From NCBI RefSeq assembly GCF_000485595.1, contig NW_014577157.1, positions 401,273-423,825 of the forward strand: DNA of 22,553 bases. The letters are read 5' to 3'. The position numbers were made by a program, and so were the translations under genes. This stretch comes from Priapulus caudatus (taxonomy: Eukaryota; Priapulida; Priapulimorpha; Priapulimorphida; Priapulidae). Below the pieces are notes generated by a model that worked only from the letters and a program-made list of their open reading frames with translations, was not told the origin of the DNA and ran no database searches. Shown here in pieces: positions 14,601 to 22,553 of the stretch (the stretch's first letter is position 1; every line of letters starts with the position of its first letter).

Positions 14601-17304
14601 GAGATGTTAATAAAACAACAAATCTACAACACATTCTGTGGCTGTTGTAGTTGCAATATTACTCTACTCTTCTAGTATTTACCATGTCCTTATAGTCATA
14701 GCTAATGTACGGTAAGTAAATAGGTTTTTTTATGAGCGATATGGCGATTAAAAAAGATATAAAGCAAGCCTTTCTATCATAGAATGCTTCTACGCTTCAT
14801 GTTTTACAGCTGCTACAAAAAGCTGGAGGAGCTAAAGTCTAGATTTCACAGTGAGATCCTTGCTGAGTTGACTAGGCCATCACGCTCGTCTGGTGCTAGT
14901 GTGACTCACAGAAAAATTGATGAGGGGCTTGTACAGGAGAATCCACCCAGGGATGAGCGTCCAACTCGCCAACCCTTGGGTCTTGGCAATGGACCAGACC
15001 TGTGAGTCAATGGCAGGGGTAGAAATTAACTTTTGAACAAGGGAGTCCAACCCTCAAAAAGAGGGAGTCCGCAGCAAAATGAGGGAGTTGGCAGTCTGAG
15101 GTTCAAAATTAATGATATTACCAATAACGCATGTGCTTATTTTTAAGATTCATGCAGTTGCAAGTCTGCCAAATTTTTTTTGGACATTAGCTGAAAAAAT
15201 AGAGTAATTCCGCGAGGCCGTGCTCCGGAACGAACTAGTTAGTATGACCGAATTTTCAGGGAGTCACACGGACCCCTGCATATGTCAAATCAGGGAGTCC
15301 GACAATAAAGCAGGCAGTATTTGACTCCAGACTCCCGTTAATTTCGCACTCTGCGATGGTGATAAATGAATTATATTATCTTATTTTTTGTTGGTCAAGC
15401 ATGGTAAGATGGTGTCGTGAAGTGCAATGATGCCACCTGGGAGTAAACGTGAACACTTCAGTACATGCTAAAAATGTCGTCAGCATGTCAAAACACGTAA
15501 TCCACAAAAATCATGCATGCATCATATCCATTTTGAATTTTTCAGTACTCCAAGACAAGACCCTATGTTTGACTATGGAAGAGCAGATCTTGACCCTCTG
15601 TCTGCAGTTGGGGGAATGGGAGCTGGCGGAATGATTGCTGATCCCCTTCGGATAGGGCATCCAAGAGGCGGTATAGACCCTAGTGCAGGTCTACCTGATC
15701 GGCTTCCATTGTAAGTTACTTGGCTTTTTTCACTCCTAAATACTGAGGGATGTGGATCTCGGAATTATTTAAGAAGGTAGATCATAGTAGACACAGTAAC
15801 ATATCCAAAATTCAGTAGAAGGAAGTGGTACACTTATCTGTTTAATAAATTGAGTATAATTTTTTTGTAAAATTTAGAGTTCTTATATGCGATTGGCAGT
15901 GCCCCTTCTGAATTATTTTCCTCAAAAGAAAATTAATCAGATATGTGCGCACGTGTATGCGCCATGCGGTCGCTCTAAACATGATATTTCTTGAGAAAAA
16001 ATAGAGTTAATATGTTAATGTACTTTTCTTATTCTGTATCTATTTTTTTGCAATATTAACCAATATAGAAATGCATTTCACTAACTAACTATACTGTACG
16101 TTAATGCTACTGTGACAAAAACTGAACTTTTCCATCAATTCTCCTTTTTCCCAAATAACATTTAAAGCAAAACCCACTTCTTTGTGTGGTTTTGGATAAT
16201 GCACCTCACACTTTTGTCTGGTACTTCAGTCAGCACTTAACAACATCATATGACAACAAGCAGGGATATTGTTCTAATTGGGGAAGGTATCTTAACCCAT
16301 GTACCATCCTGTCTGGATTCACCCATGTAGCCTGTCAGTAGAGAAGTAGACGAATTATAGCTTTAGGGTGCGAGCAAGAATCTAAGTCATAACAGCGTGA
16401 AATGTGCAAGTATCTCTCAATGCAATACAGTGGAGCTGTCCCACCTGGTGCGAGGTTTGATCCGATTGGTCCACCAACAGTACCAGATCTTGGAGGAGTA
16501 GGAGGAGGCCACAGAGGAGATTTCCCTCTGAGAGGTCAGGGACGAGGAAGGTAAGCTTCGGGACAGATTTTGACGTGAATCTGTCATCTATCATGATGCT
16601 GCTTAACTGATATCTTCATGTTTGACTTTATGTACACATGTGACAGAATCGTATTTCATATTGGCAAAATGTATTCTTGAGTGGCTCTTCAACGTGTACA
16701 TAGTCATGAATTCTAGAGTCAAATTTTTATAGAATTTGTTTAAATGCAATATTATTTAAATATGCGACTTTGTTGTTACATAGTTTTTCAAACAAATGAA
16801 CATGGTTTTCTACCCGAAAATTCTCTCTACTGTGTTACATAATTATATGACAAATGTGTGTATGTATGTATGTATGTGTGCGTGTGTGCATGCGTGTCCC
16901 GTAATGTTTCCTTGCATTTATAATTGTGCTTGCATTACGGGAGATCAAGGGAATTACCATATTATTTGGCAGAAATCCCTTTTGTAGGAATGCATCTCTA
17001 TTATATAATGGAAGTCAATAGAACAATGTGATTCGCACTCTAGAACTATGCGTTTATTAACGTTTTTTTTTTCAAACGCCTCACTTTTCTAGTGTGGCGT
17101 ATTATTTTAAAATAAATAATAATCAACACAATTATTAATTATTGAGTTCGATTATTTTTGACTTGATAATGTGTGGGTTAATTACTGTGTAACCTGTTAT
17201 AATACATCATAGGGAGTGAACAAATTTGTTATTGTTTTTCTCACTCTAGGGTTCACCCTGATATTGAGAGAATGCCCGGATGGGATGATGACATGTTTAT
17301 GTGA
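10655..17304 (+). CDS. PSMF1: Proteasome inhibitor/regulator PI31 (PSMF1), spliced gene
   Basis: PI31 binds the 20S proteasome through its C-terminus, inhibits it in vitro and affects proteasome assembly or transport in cells. Exons: 10655-10788, 13117-13266, 13717-13796, 14810-15001, 15546-15710, 16431-16550, 17250-17304. All introns are GT-AG with consistent phases, giving about 298 residues if one missing base in exon 1 is allowed (human about 271). The N-terminal FP domain includes PVVCFCHW, LPPGWNSNQDVYELRYVY and TMNIDIGKYIG. The Pro/Gly-rich C-terminal region has the PI31 blocks DLDPL, GGMIADPLR, GGIDPSAGLPDRLP and GAVPPGARFDPIGP. The end, DDMFM, stands where human PI31 has the proteasome-binding HbYX end, but with Phe for Tyr. 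A polyA signal follows at 17367. The order and wording of motifs make the identity near certain. Confidence 0.95.
11032..11053 (+). repeat. Interstitial telomeric repeat block
   Basis: Nearly four tandem CCCTAA units lie about 35 bp upstream of foldback copy C. Confidence 0.9.
11089..11257. mobile_element. Telomere-repeat foldback element, copy C (right arm lost)
   Basis: The left arm and middle match copy A closely: agagggtct, two CCGGAACGTACCCTGG-like words, the gtacctcgcctactccacta block, then ccctaaccctaacccta. The inverted right arm is absent; sequence changes abruptly after ctaaccacaggcacttg, a string also found next to the palindrome at 9424. This copy is 5'-anchored and truncated. 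Confidence 0.8.
11437..11507. repeat. Hairpin with gagagtat repeats
   Basis: AACAACATGAAT (11437-11448) pairs with ATTCATGTTGTT (11496-11507). The loop contains several agagagta/tctctct words that can pair further. Confidence 0.65.
11538..11572. repeat. Short hairpin next to AT microsatellite
   Basis: TATCAGGAG (11538-11546) pairs with CTCCTGATA (11564-11572). An (AT)n microsatellite follows to about 11600. The loop ctattatcta is shared with the hairpin at 1966-2037. Confidence 0.6.
11693..11815 (+). repeat. Direct repeat, copy 1
   Basis: The unit runs acgtgtgatgataccataaa, gtgcaaat, ggctctatca, a T-rich stretch with attt repeats, ttttaaattccactt, cccagca and taagaaataag. It recurs at about 12083-12205 with small changes. 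The two copies bracket about 270 bp inside PSMF1 intron 1. Confidence 0.8.
12083..12205 (+). repeat. Direct repeat, copy 2
   Basis: Matches copy 1 at 11693-11815, with an extra tgtaaagtgcaaat duplication and an expanded (attttatttt) tract. Confidence 0.8.
12375..12690. mobile_element. GTTCACACG-type GC-rich foldback-like element
   Basis: GC-rich sequence begins GTTCACACGGACGTTTTCG. It contains the inverse word cgtgtgaacgc at 12591-12601 and ends gtgggaacgcggcc. CGGGTCA/TGACCCG words recur in both orientations. It shares the GTTCACACG signature with the larger element at 20001-20476. Open frames through it (12310-12730) show no known motif and look incidental. Confidence 0.5.
13117..13266 (+). 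CDS. PSMF1: PSMF1 exon 2
   Basis: Fifty codons, phase 0 at both ends (tttaaag|CCA and ATG|GTATGC). It encodes GLPPGWNSNQDVYELRYVYT, the strongest PI31 FP-domain signature, then DGCRYFLKVIKMDDMLF. Confidence 0.97.
13717..13796 (+). CDS. PSMF1: PSMF1 exon 3
   Basis: Eighty bases from tttcag|AGGCAG to GCCAG|GTAAAA, phase 0 to 2. It encodes RQTDEKVATMNIDIGKYIGD and TTEKFA, equivalent to the 'VADLTLNLDDYI' region of human PI31. Confidence 0.93.
13885..14546. mobile_element. 662-bp TTAA-flanked MITE with ~150-bp inverted termini
   Basis: TTAA at 13881-13884 and 14547-14550 flanks the element exactly. The left end AGGCATACTAGGCCCATTG and the inverse of the right end (AGACATACTAGGCCCATTG) continue as near-identical inverted repeats for about 150 bp each, through caatgttgacgaatgctaga and tattagtttgtccaatatca. 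The unmatched centre is GC-richer and non-coding. Exact TTAA duplication and the missing transposase fit a non-autonomous piggyBac-type element. It lies in PSMF1 intron 3. Confidence 0.9.
14810..15001 (+). CDS. PSMF1: PSMF1 exon 4
   Basis: From tttacag|CTGCTAC to GACCT|GTGAGT, phase 2 to 2. It encodes CYKKLEELKSRFHSEIL (end of the FP domain, matching 'YKNSEELRSRI...I') and a basic, Pro-rich linker, VQENPPRDERPTRQPLG. Confidence 0.95.
15014..15353. mobile_element. hAT-like MITE remnant in PSMF1 intron 4
   Basis: The ends CAGGGGTAGAAATTAAC and, inverted, CAGAGTGCGAAATTAAC resemble the CAGxGxxxGAAATTAAC termini of hAT-type elements. The interior repeats 'agggagtcc' several times in both orientations. 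An 8-bp target duplication is not clean (gtcaatgg against cgatggtg). It begins only 12 bp after the exon 4 donor. Confidence 0.6.
15546..15710 (+). CDS. PSMF1: PSMF1 exon 5
   Basis: From tttttcag|TACTCC to CCATT|GTAAGT, phase 2 to 2. It encodes TPRQDPMFDYGRADLDPL, GGMIADPLRIGHPRGGIDP and SAGLPDRLP, nearly word for word the PI31 C-terminal region. Confidence 0.97.
16431..16550 (+). CDS. PSMF1: PSMF1 exon 6
   Basis: From aatacag|TGGAGC to GGAAG|GTAAGC, phase 2 to 2. It encodes GAVPPGARFDPIGPPTVPDL, the PI31 RFDPxGP motif, then a Gly/Arg-rich stretch ending LRGQGRG. Confidence 0.95.
17250..17304 (+). CDS. PSMF1: PSMF1 terminal exon 7
   Basis: From actctag|GGTTCA to the TGA at 17302-17304. It encodes VHPDIERMPGWDDDMFM. 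The acidic GxDDMxx end aligns with the human GYDDMYL terminus, where Met-Tyr-Leu is the HbYX proteasome-binding motif. Here it is Met-Phe-Met. Confidence 0.94.
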
Positions 17305-17366
17305 ATATGTCACACACGAATCAACATTCAATAAGCTTGGAATCTGTTAAATAACATCTGTTTGTA

Positions 17367-17372
17367 AATAAA
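17367..17372 (+). promoter_or_regulatory. PSMF1 polyadenylation signal AATAAA
   Basis: A canonical AATAAA lies 63 bases after the PSMF1 stop codon, followed by T/GT-rich sequence (aaatgtgtatat). This is probably the main cleavage signal. Confidence 0.75.
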
Positions 17373-17985
17373 GAATATCAAATTGTCAAATGTGTATATA
17401 GAAACACTTGGTTGCCTGCAGAGTGTTTTGGCAATATTATCAGAACATATAAATGTGCATAGGCTTAGCTCACCTATTGACATTTCGTTTAATCAACATT
17501 TTAGATTTGGGTTATTACTTTACCCTGTAGCCAGGCTATAGGTACTTTTTGGACTGATAGCATGCCGTGTACTATGGATTTTGGTACTGTACTAAAATTG
17601 TTTAAACCATAAAGAGTGAAATAGATCAAACCTGAATCCCCACTATGCGATACAATTTTATTCTTCTAGTAAGTGCATCATAATTTCTAATAGGGGTAAA
17701 TTTAAAATATGTATACTGAATTGGAATGTGTATGTGCATGTGTATAGTGGATAATAACAAATTATCATTGTCACAAATTTGGTATTATGCTCTGGTGATA
17801 TACATAAATTTACAGCCATTGTGGCATTTACTAATATTAATGATAGCCACCTACTCGTGGGCCTAAAAAAATTGTATTCCTTGTTAATTCCAATTCATGT
17901 TCAATCCATCGGCGCTAAATCAGTCCAGAATATGCAATACACGCATGCTCAGGTAAAAGCACATTTTGCTGGGTTACGTGTATCA
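17373..17985. other. Intergenic sequence, no gene seen
   Basis: AT-rich sequence downstream of PSMF1. A 70-codon frame at 17779-17991 has no recognisable features. It may include alternative 3' UTR. Confidence 0.5.
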
Positions 17986-17989
17986 GTAT

Positions 17990-18500
17990 AGTGTGCGTGC
18001 GCGTGGGTGAGTGCGTGTTCGTGTGTATGCGCGCGCGGCGTGCGTGTGTGCGTGCGTGTGTGTGTGTATGCGCGCGCGGCGTGCGTGTGTGTGTGTATGC
18101 GCGCGCGGCGTGCGTGCGTGTGTGTATGTGCGCGCGGCGTGTGTGTGTGCGCGTGTGTATGCGCGCGAGTCGTACGTGCGTGTGTGCATGCGCCCGAGGC
18201 GTACGTGCGTGTGTGTATGCGCGCGGAGTGCGTGCGTGTGTGTGTGTGTATGCGCGCGCGGCGTGCGTGCGTGTGTGTATGCGCGCGCGCGCCGTACGTG
18301 CGCGTGTGTATGCGCGCGGCGTACGTGCGTGTGTGTATGCGCGCGCGGCGTACGTGCGTGTGTGTATGCGCGCGGCGTGCGTGCGCGTGTGTATGCGCGC
18401 GACGTGCGCGTGTGTATGCGCGCGCGGCGTACGTGCGTGTGTGTATGCGCGCGGCGTGCGTGCGTGTGTGTATGCGCGCGCGGCGTGCGTGCGTGCATGT
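17990..18500. repeat. GC-rich alternating purine-pyrimidine minisatellite
   Basis: About 16 variable units (24-41 bp) of the form gtgcgtgcgtgtgtgtatgcgcgcgcggc. The sequence is almost entirely alternating purine and pyrimidine (GT and GC steps), hence prone to Z-DNA. It keeps several frames on both strands open for up to about 200 codons (Cys-Val-Arg-Ala or His-Thr-Arg repeats); these are artefacts. Confidence 0.93.
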
Positions 18501-19995
18501 ATCTGTGTATGTATAATGGTAAACTGTGTATATTGTGTCTAAACGGAACATGGCGAGTGAATATGTTATTTCTTCCGCTTATCCAGAGATCCAAAGATTA
18601 TCTGCTTACCATTTCTCATCAAAGGTGTGTTAGTTTCTTCTCAAATATTTTTAAAATGGCATCTGACTGGCAGTCGCGAAAAATATTCATTTCTAGCCCT
18701 TGTATATGTTTGAACTTGTCGGTAAAAACAACAATAAATAAAGTGCAGTAATATCATAATGAAAGAAAAACATTGTTGTTTAGATTTTGTACGTAACGAA
18801 CAATTTTCGTCTCTATACCGATTAATAATATATGCGTTCTTTCAATGTGCCTGGGAATTTCTCTAGCTCGTTTGAGGGAGACAGGCGCATCGGGCAGCAT
18901 AACAGCATCTACTCCGTACGTCTGCCAACAACAGCAGCTAAAATCTAAATGGCCTCATTTCCGGCGTTCATATTCGGTACGTAGAGGGAAACGATGGCAT
19001 TCATACTTGCTACTGAAGTCGAGGGGATGAAGGTGAAGTGGAAAGAGGAAATATGCCCCTCGGCACCAGTGTTTTTGAGATGACGCATAATTGCGGCATA
19101 TCTATATAAATTTTATATAAACGGGTTGATCTCCTCGCACTCGGATGTAGGGTCGTCGTGAGCACATGTATCCTTTGCAAACTTTAATGTCCAACGACAA
19201 ACGGCAGTGGATGAATGCGCACTATGCTGATAGTATCAAGGACATGGGCCATGGGGCCCAGTACATGTTTTCTGTTTACCGCTTTTACGACATTATTAAT
19301 AGTTATATACATGAAATCTCCTGATGAAATGTACCTTTTGTTAAGAGAGTGAAATAAATATGAGAAGAGCGAATAGTGGTTCTCCCATGTATATAGTGGC
19401 GTTTATTGACGATTCACAAATTACATTCAGCATCAACGATGCGAACACCTGAAGAGATAAACATTGAATGTCGCAGAATCTCGTCGACGTTACTTATTCA
19501 ATGTGACTAAAATATATATAACAAAAAAACGGCTTTTTGTACATTTAATTTAAGTATAAAATGTGTTATGTGTTATTCGAATAACTCAACACGAATAAAG
19601 CAATTTTTATGAACGAAATTTAATACACGTTCAAAATAACAGCGATTGTGCGAGCGTCGTGAATTTTACTCTTTTCATCCGTGATGGACATCATGCGTGA
19701 TAAAACCTTAGCTGTATATAATCTGGGTTCGCATTTTCATACATAATGCCGTGTTTAGTTATTTGCCAACGACGGTATTTCCTAAACTCAGTACGTGTAG
19801 AATGCGACATCTTCAGCAGCCCTTTTGTATGGCTAACATTAACATGACTGCGGGGTTTGTATTTTGCGTTTGTATAATTTGTTTATTGCAGTGTATTATT
19901 GTTTATTGTATAATTGTATGTATTGTGTTTGTAACTCGTGTTTGTATAATTTGTTTATTGTATTGTATATTGTTTATTGTATAATTGTATATAAT
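18501..19995. other. Intergenic sequence, no supportable gene
   Basis: Mixed sequence. The part at 18845-19250 is GC-richer and contains a 61-codon frame with no recognised motif. AATAAA words occur at several points, and 19860-19990 is a degenerate repeat of 'tgtataattgtttattg'. A non-coding or species-specific transcript cannot be excluded. Confidence 0.5.
19865..19990. repeat. Degenerate 'tgtataattgtttattg' tandem repeat
   Basis: The words tgtataattg, tttattgtat and tgtgtttgtaa recur about six times in imperfect tandem. It abuts the GTTCACACG element. Confidence 0.65.
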
Positions 19996-20000
19996 AGCCT

Positions 20001-20476
20001 CGTTCACACGAGACCTCGTATTTATGAAATACAGTATTTGCGAAATACCGAATCTGAGACAAATACGCGGCCGAGCGTTCACACGGCTGATTCGCGCTCC
20101 AGAAATACGGTATTTGCGAGCTGCGAGCTGCTTTAAACAATCAAGCGAACAATGCGAAATAAACAATGCAATGCCAACAACAAATAACAATAAACAATAA
20201 ACAATAACTGCCGATAAAATACGTAGACTGGTCCCGCGCTCCGACAGTTCCACTCGTTGTTACATGGAACTGTCGAGCGCGGGACCAGTCTATAAAATAT
20301 CACGGCTTCAGAAATGCCGGTATTTAGCGTTCACACGAAGAAATGCGCGTCCAAGAGATCCGGTATTCTCAAGCATCGGCAAATTATGGGGTCTGGGACC
20401 GACGCGTATTTACATCAAATACCGGATCTGTTTAGATACCGTATTTCCTGACCGCGCATTTTGCCTCGTGTGAACG
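20001..20476. mobile_element. Modular GTTCACACG foldback element
   Basis: CGTTCACACG occurs at 20001-20010, 20076-20085 and 20328-20337, and inverted at 20467-20476. Each heads a module of about 45 bp running CGTTCACACGxxGxxxxxGCGC, then aaatac-ggtatt. The first and last make terminal inverted repeats. A 28-29 bp near-perfect hairpin (20224-20252 with 20265-20292) sits at the centre. No protein is encoded. It resembles the element at 12375-12690. Confidence 0.75.
20224..20292. repeat. 29-bp stem hairpin within the modular element
   Basis: TAGACTGGTCCCGCGCTC followed by CGACAGTTCCA pairs with TGGAACTGTCG followed by AGCGCGGGACCAGTCTA, with one unpaired base and a 12-base loop. It is GC-rich and very stable if transcribed or extruded. 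Confidence 0.85.
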
Positions 20477-20529
20477 CTAAATACCGATTTCTTGCTAACG
20501 TGTTGCTGATAAGGTTTTGACTACCCTGT

Positions 20530-20790
20530 AATGACCCATTTTCTGAGGAATTCACATTTATACGTTTTTAGCCACCTTGACATCGTCAAGCTGAGCTATT
20601 GCCATGGGTCGTCGCCGTCGTACGTCCGTCCGGTCCGTCCTCCGTCCGTCCGTCTGGCTGTCCGTCCGTGCCGTCGTCCGTCCGCCGCGTCCGCTCCTCC
20701 GTACTCAACATTGGCTATGGTCAACGATAACTCAGGAACCGTTGACCCACATGTTTGAAATTGGGTATAGTGTTACTGCTATGCTCCCAT
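20530..20790 (+). mobile_element. (CGTCCG)n-containing dispersed repeat
   Basis: The sequence tagccaccttgacatcgtca, then agctgagctattgccatggg, leads into a (gtccgtcc)n tract (20620-20695) and then ordinary sequence. I recall similar 'gagctattg + CGTCCGTCC' repeats from other invertebrates. It is the counterpart, in opposite orientation, of the repeat at 7130-7600. Frames through it (Arg/Pro/Ser/Val-rich) are artefacts. Confidence 0.5.
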
Positions 20791-20799
20791 ATTAAACGC

Positions 20800-22320
20800 C
20801 ATATTTGGAGCACGCCAGTCGACGTACTTTCGAGCTACGGCAATTCTTTTGCCAAAAATGGAAATGCCATTAGTCAGTTCAGGTTCAACGCGATTTTGCT
20901 TCATTTTTGTAGTGTGAATGAATAAGGGCTAGGGTTTTGATATTAAAAAAAAAGCAAATTAGGTAGGTTTGGCCAATTATATAGCATATTATATAGACAC
21001 GCAGATAACCGACAGTCTATGGTGTCACACTCGTCTGGTTCGTTTTACAAGATTTCATTGACAATATCTTAATGCAAATTCCTGCTACGAACATATTATG
21101 ATTTATACTATTATTATATATTATTATTATTATGATATAATGATTATGCTAAGAAACAAAGCGGTAAGCGCCATCTCACGCTACACAATTGTGATTCATT
21201 TTGGTTTATAAATTATTTATAATTTATATATAATTTATTATTATTTCACATAAAAAATTTACACATATAATTATCAAAAGATACTAACGGAGTTCTCCCA
21301 TATATACTCTTCGTTTGTATAATGTACGTCGATGGTTGCTCAATTAAAATTGACTTCTTCTCACTCACTCATTTGTGTCTTTTTTGTGTGGTGAGCTACA
21401 GTGTCATTGACACTTTCATTTGTTGTTGTAGTATATCTCTAGACTACTACGTCTCCTAGCTCGTCTCTACGGCCATCGTACGTACATGTATGTGTGATGG
21501 TTAGAGATGGTGAAATCACTAGCTCCCTACCTTCAATGTTTCACACTATCAAGCACCCAGCGTTGCGGGGCAGTTATTTTCGAGACGCGGATTTGGACCA
21601 TTATAATGATCTAGGTACCGGGTAACACCTGACACTTTTAAATTCAGATTTCAAATATTTAAAATACTGCCAATTCCGATTTTATTTAACTCAGAACTGG
21701 GGAAGTGACATTTTTTTTACCTGGAACACTAATAGTGAACCTGAAAATTCCCAGTCTTGATGTGCCACGAGAGGGATTATATCTAATTGCTGATCGGTGA
21801 CCTGGGCTTAATTAATTCTTCCTTTTTGTGAATCGCGAAAACGCCAATCACACAAGGACCGGGAGCGTTTACCCGATCCGTGCTAGTCATCTTGCATACG
21901 TACAGTGACAAGGTATTTACCGTGTATCTGATTTGAAAGAAAAAGCAGTAGGATGCCCCCATAATGTGCTGTGACGGGTATATGTGACTTGTATCAGTAT
22001 TGCCCTACATTTAAGAAAGGCTCCCATTTTGCGGTATTTTTGCGTCCAGAATGCAGCGAATTAATTTGAATTAATTTTAAATAAAAATATGATAATTTTG
22101 AAAAACGCGTGCAAGGGATAGTGTTGCACTCATGTCATTCTTGGGTCCCCATATCCGTCTGTAGTAAGCATCATAGTATTGATTTCACTAGTATTTATCG
22201 TTTATATTATAGAAGCTTATCATACTTTATCTATACTGTGTCTGTTGTCTAATTCACTCGGGTTTGTCTATATTCAGGCCGGTACAGGAGATAATTTGCA
22301 TATTTTCTCACGTGGTTTGT
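20800..22320. other. Intergenic AT-rich sequence
   Basis: I see nothing coding here. There is an ATT/TAT microsatellite near 21105-21145 and several AT-rich runs. No long open frame or family motif was found on either strand. Confidence 0.55.
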
Positions 22321-22344
22321 GTTATAACCAATCAGATGTAATCG

Positions 22345-22553
22345 CGGTGGAGAAGGAGGGGAGAAGCTGGTGGAGAAGGAGGAGGGGGAGAAGGGAGAAG
22401 GTGGTGGAGGAGGGGGAGAAGCTGGTGGAGAAGGAGGAGGGGAGAAGCTGGTGGAGAAGGAGGAGGTGGTGGAGAAGGTGGCAGGGAGGTGCCCTTCTCC
22501 CTGGCACCACCTTCTCCCTTCTCCACCACCTTCTCCACCAGCTTCTCCCTTCT
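22345..22553. repeat. GGAGAAGG minisatellite with inverted copy at window end
   Basis: Units of ggtggagaaggaggaggggagaagct repeat to about 22475. After a short spacer (cagggaggtgcccttctccctg), the complementary sequence caccttctcccttctccacc runs to the window edge. The two halves form a large purine/pyrimidine palindrome, cut off by the end of the window. The Ser/Pro/Leu-rich minus-strand frames are artefacts. Confidence 0.85.

Noticed and set aside
17990-18500. CRISPR-like array of repeats and spacers
   Set aside because: Units are variable, contiguous and low-complexity with no unique spacers, and the genome is eukaryotic.
17949-18751. ORFs of up to 246 codons in five frames
   Set aside because: They are generated by the GC/GT minisatellite, are open on both strands at once, and consist of Cys-Val-Arg-Ala or His-Thr-Arg repeats.
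18845-19030. 61-codon ORF in a GC-richer intergenic patch
   Set aside because: No family motif, no splice partners and no polyA or promoter context that would support it.

Overview
This is eukaryotic, almost certainly invertebrate animal, nuclear DNA. It is AT-rich, with GT-AG introns, a nuclear tRNA gene, CCCTAA (TTAGGG-type) telomere-like blocks, many microsatellites and many short inverted-repeat elements. The two protein genes are animal-type orthologues, but I cannot name the species. Repeats carrying (CGTCCG)n tracts resemble ones I associate with marine invertebrates; that is only an impression.

Layout. Positions 1-1135 hold a purine-rich simple repeat, weak TATA-like sites and a (GTGC)n microsatellite, with no recognisable gene. 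A tRNA-Glu(CTC) gene (1136-1207) is followed by a decayed partial copy (1306-1355). From about 9800 down to about 1630 on the minus strand lies TRMT11, the catalytic subunit of the tRNA guanine-10 N2-methyltransferase. I assembled it from 11 well-supported coding exons plus a doubtful last one; exons 2, 7, 9 and 11 are short and were found by splice site, phase and family motif. From 10655 to 17304 on the plus strand lies PSMF1, the proteasome regulator PI31, in 7 exons. The genes are head to head, about 0.86 kb apart, with an inverted repeat, a CRE site and CCAAT boxes between them. From 17373 to the end there is no supportable gene: a GC-rich alternating purine-pyrimidine minisatellite, a modular foldback repeat, a (CGTCCG)n repeat and a purine-rich inverted repeat.

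The two genes do not share a pathway. TRMT11 modifies tRNA and PI31 binds the 20S proteasome; their divergent arrangement suggests a shared housekeeping promoter. The introns are full of non-autonomous transposon-like foldbacks. They include a 662-bp TTAA-flanked element with long terminal inverted repeats, a 435-bp element, several hairpins, and a three-copy family whose interior contains telomeric repeats.

The points most worth a second look are the telomere-repeat foldback family, the 130-bp palindrome, the inverted repeat enclosing the divergent promoter, and apparent single-base indels in the first exons of both genes. All of this was read by eye, with no database search.
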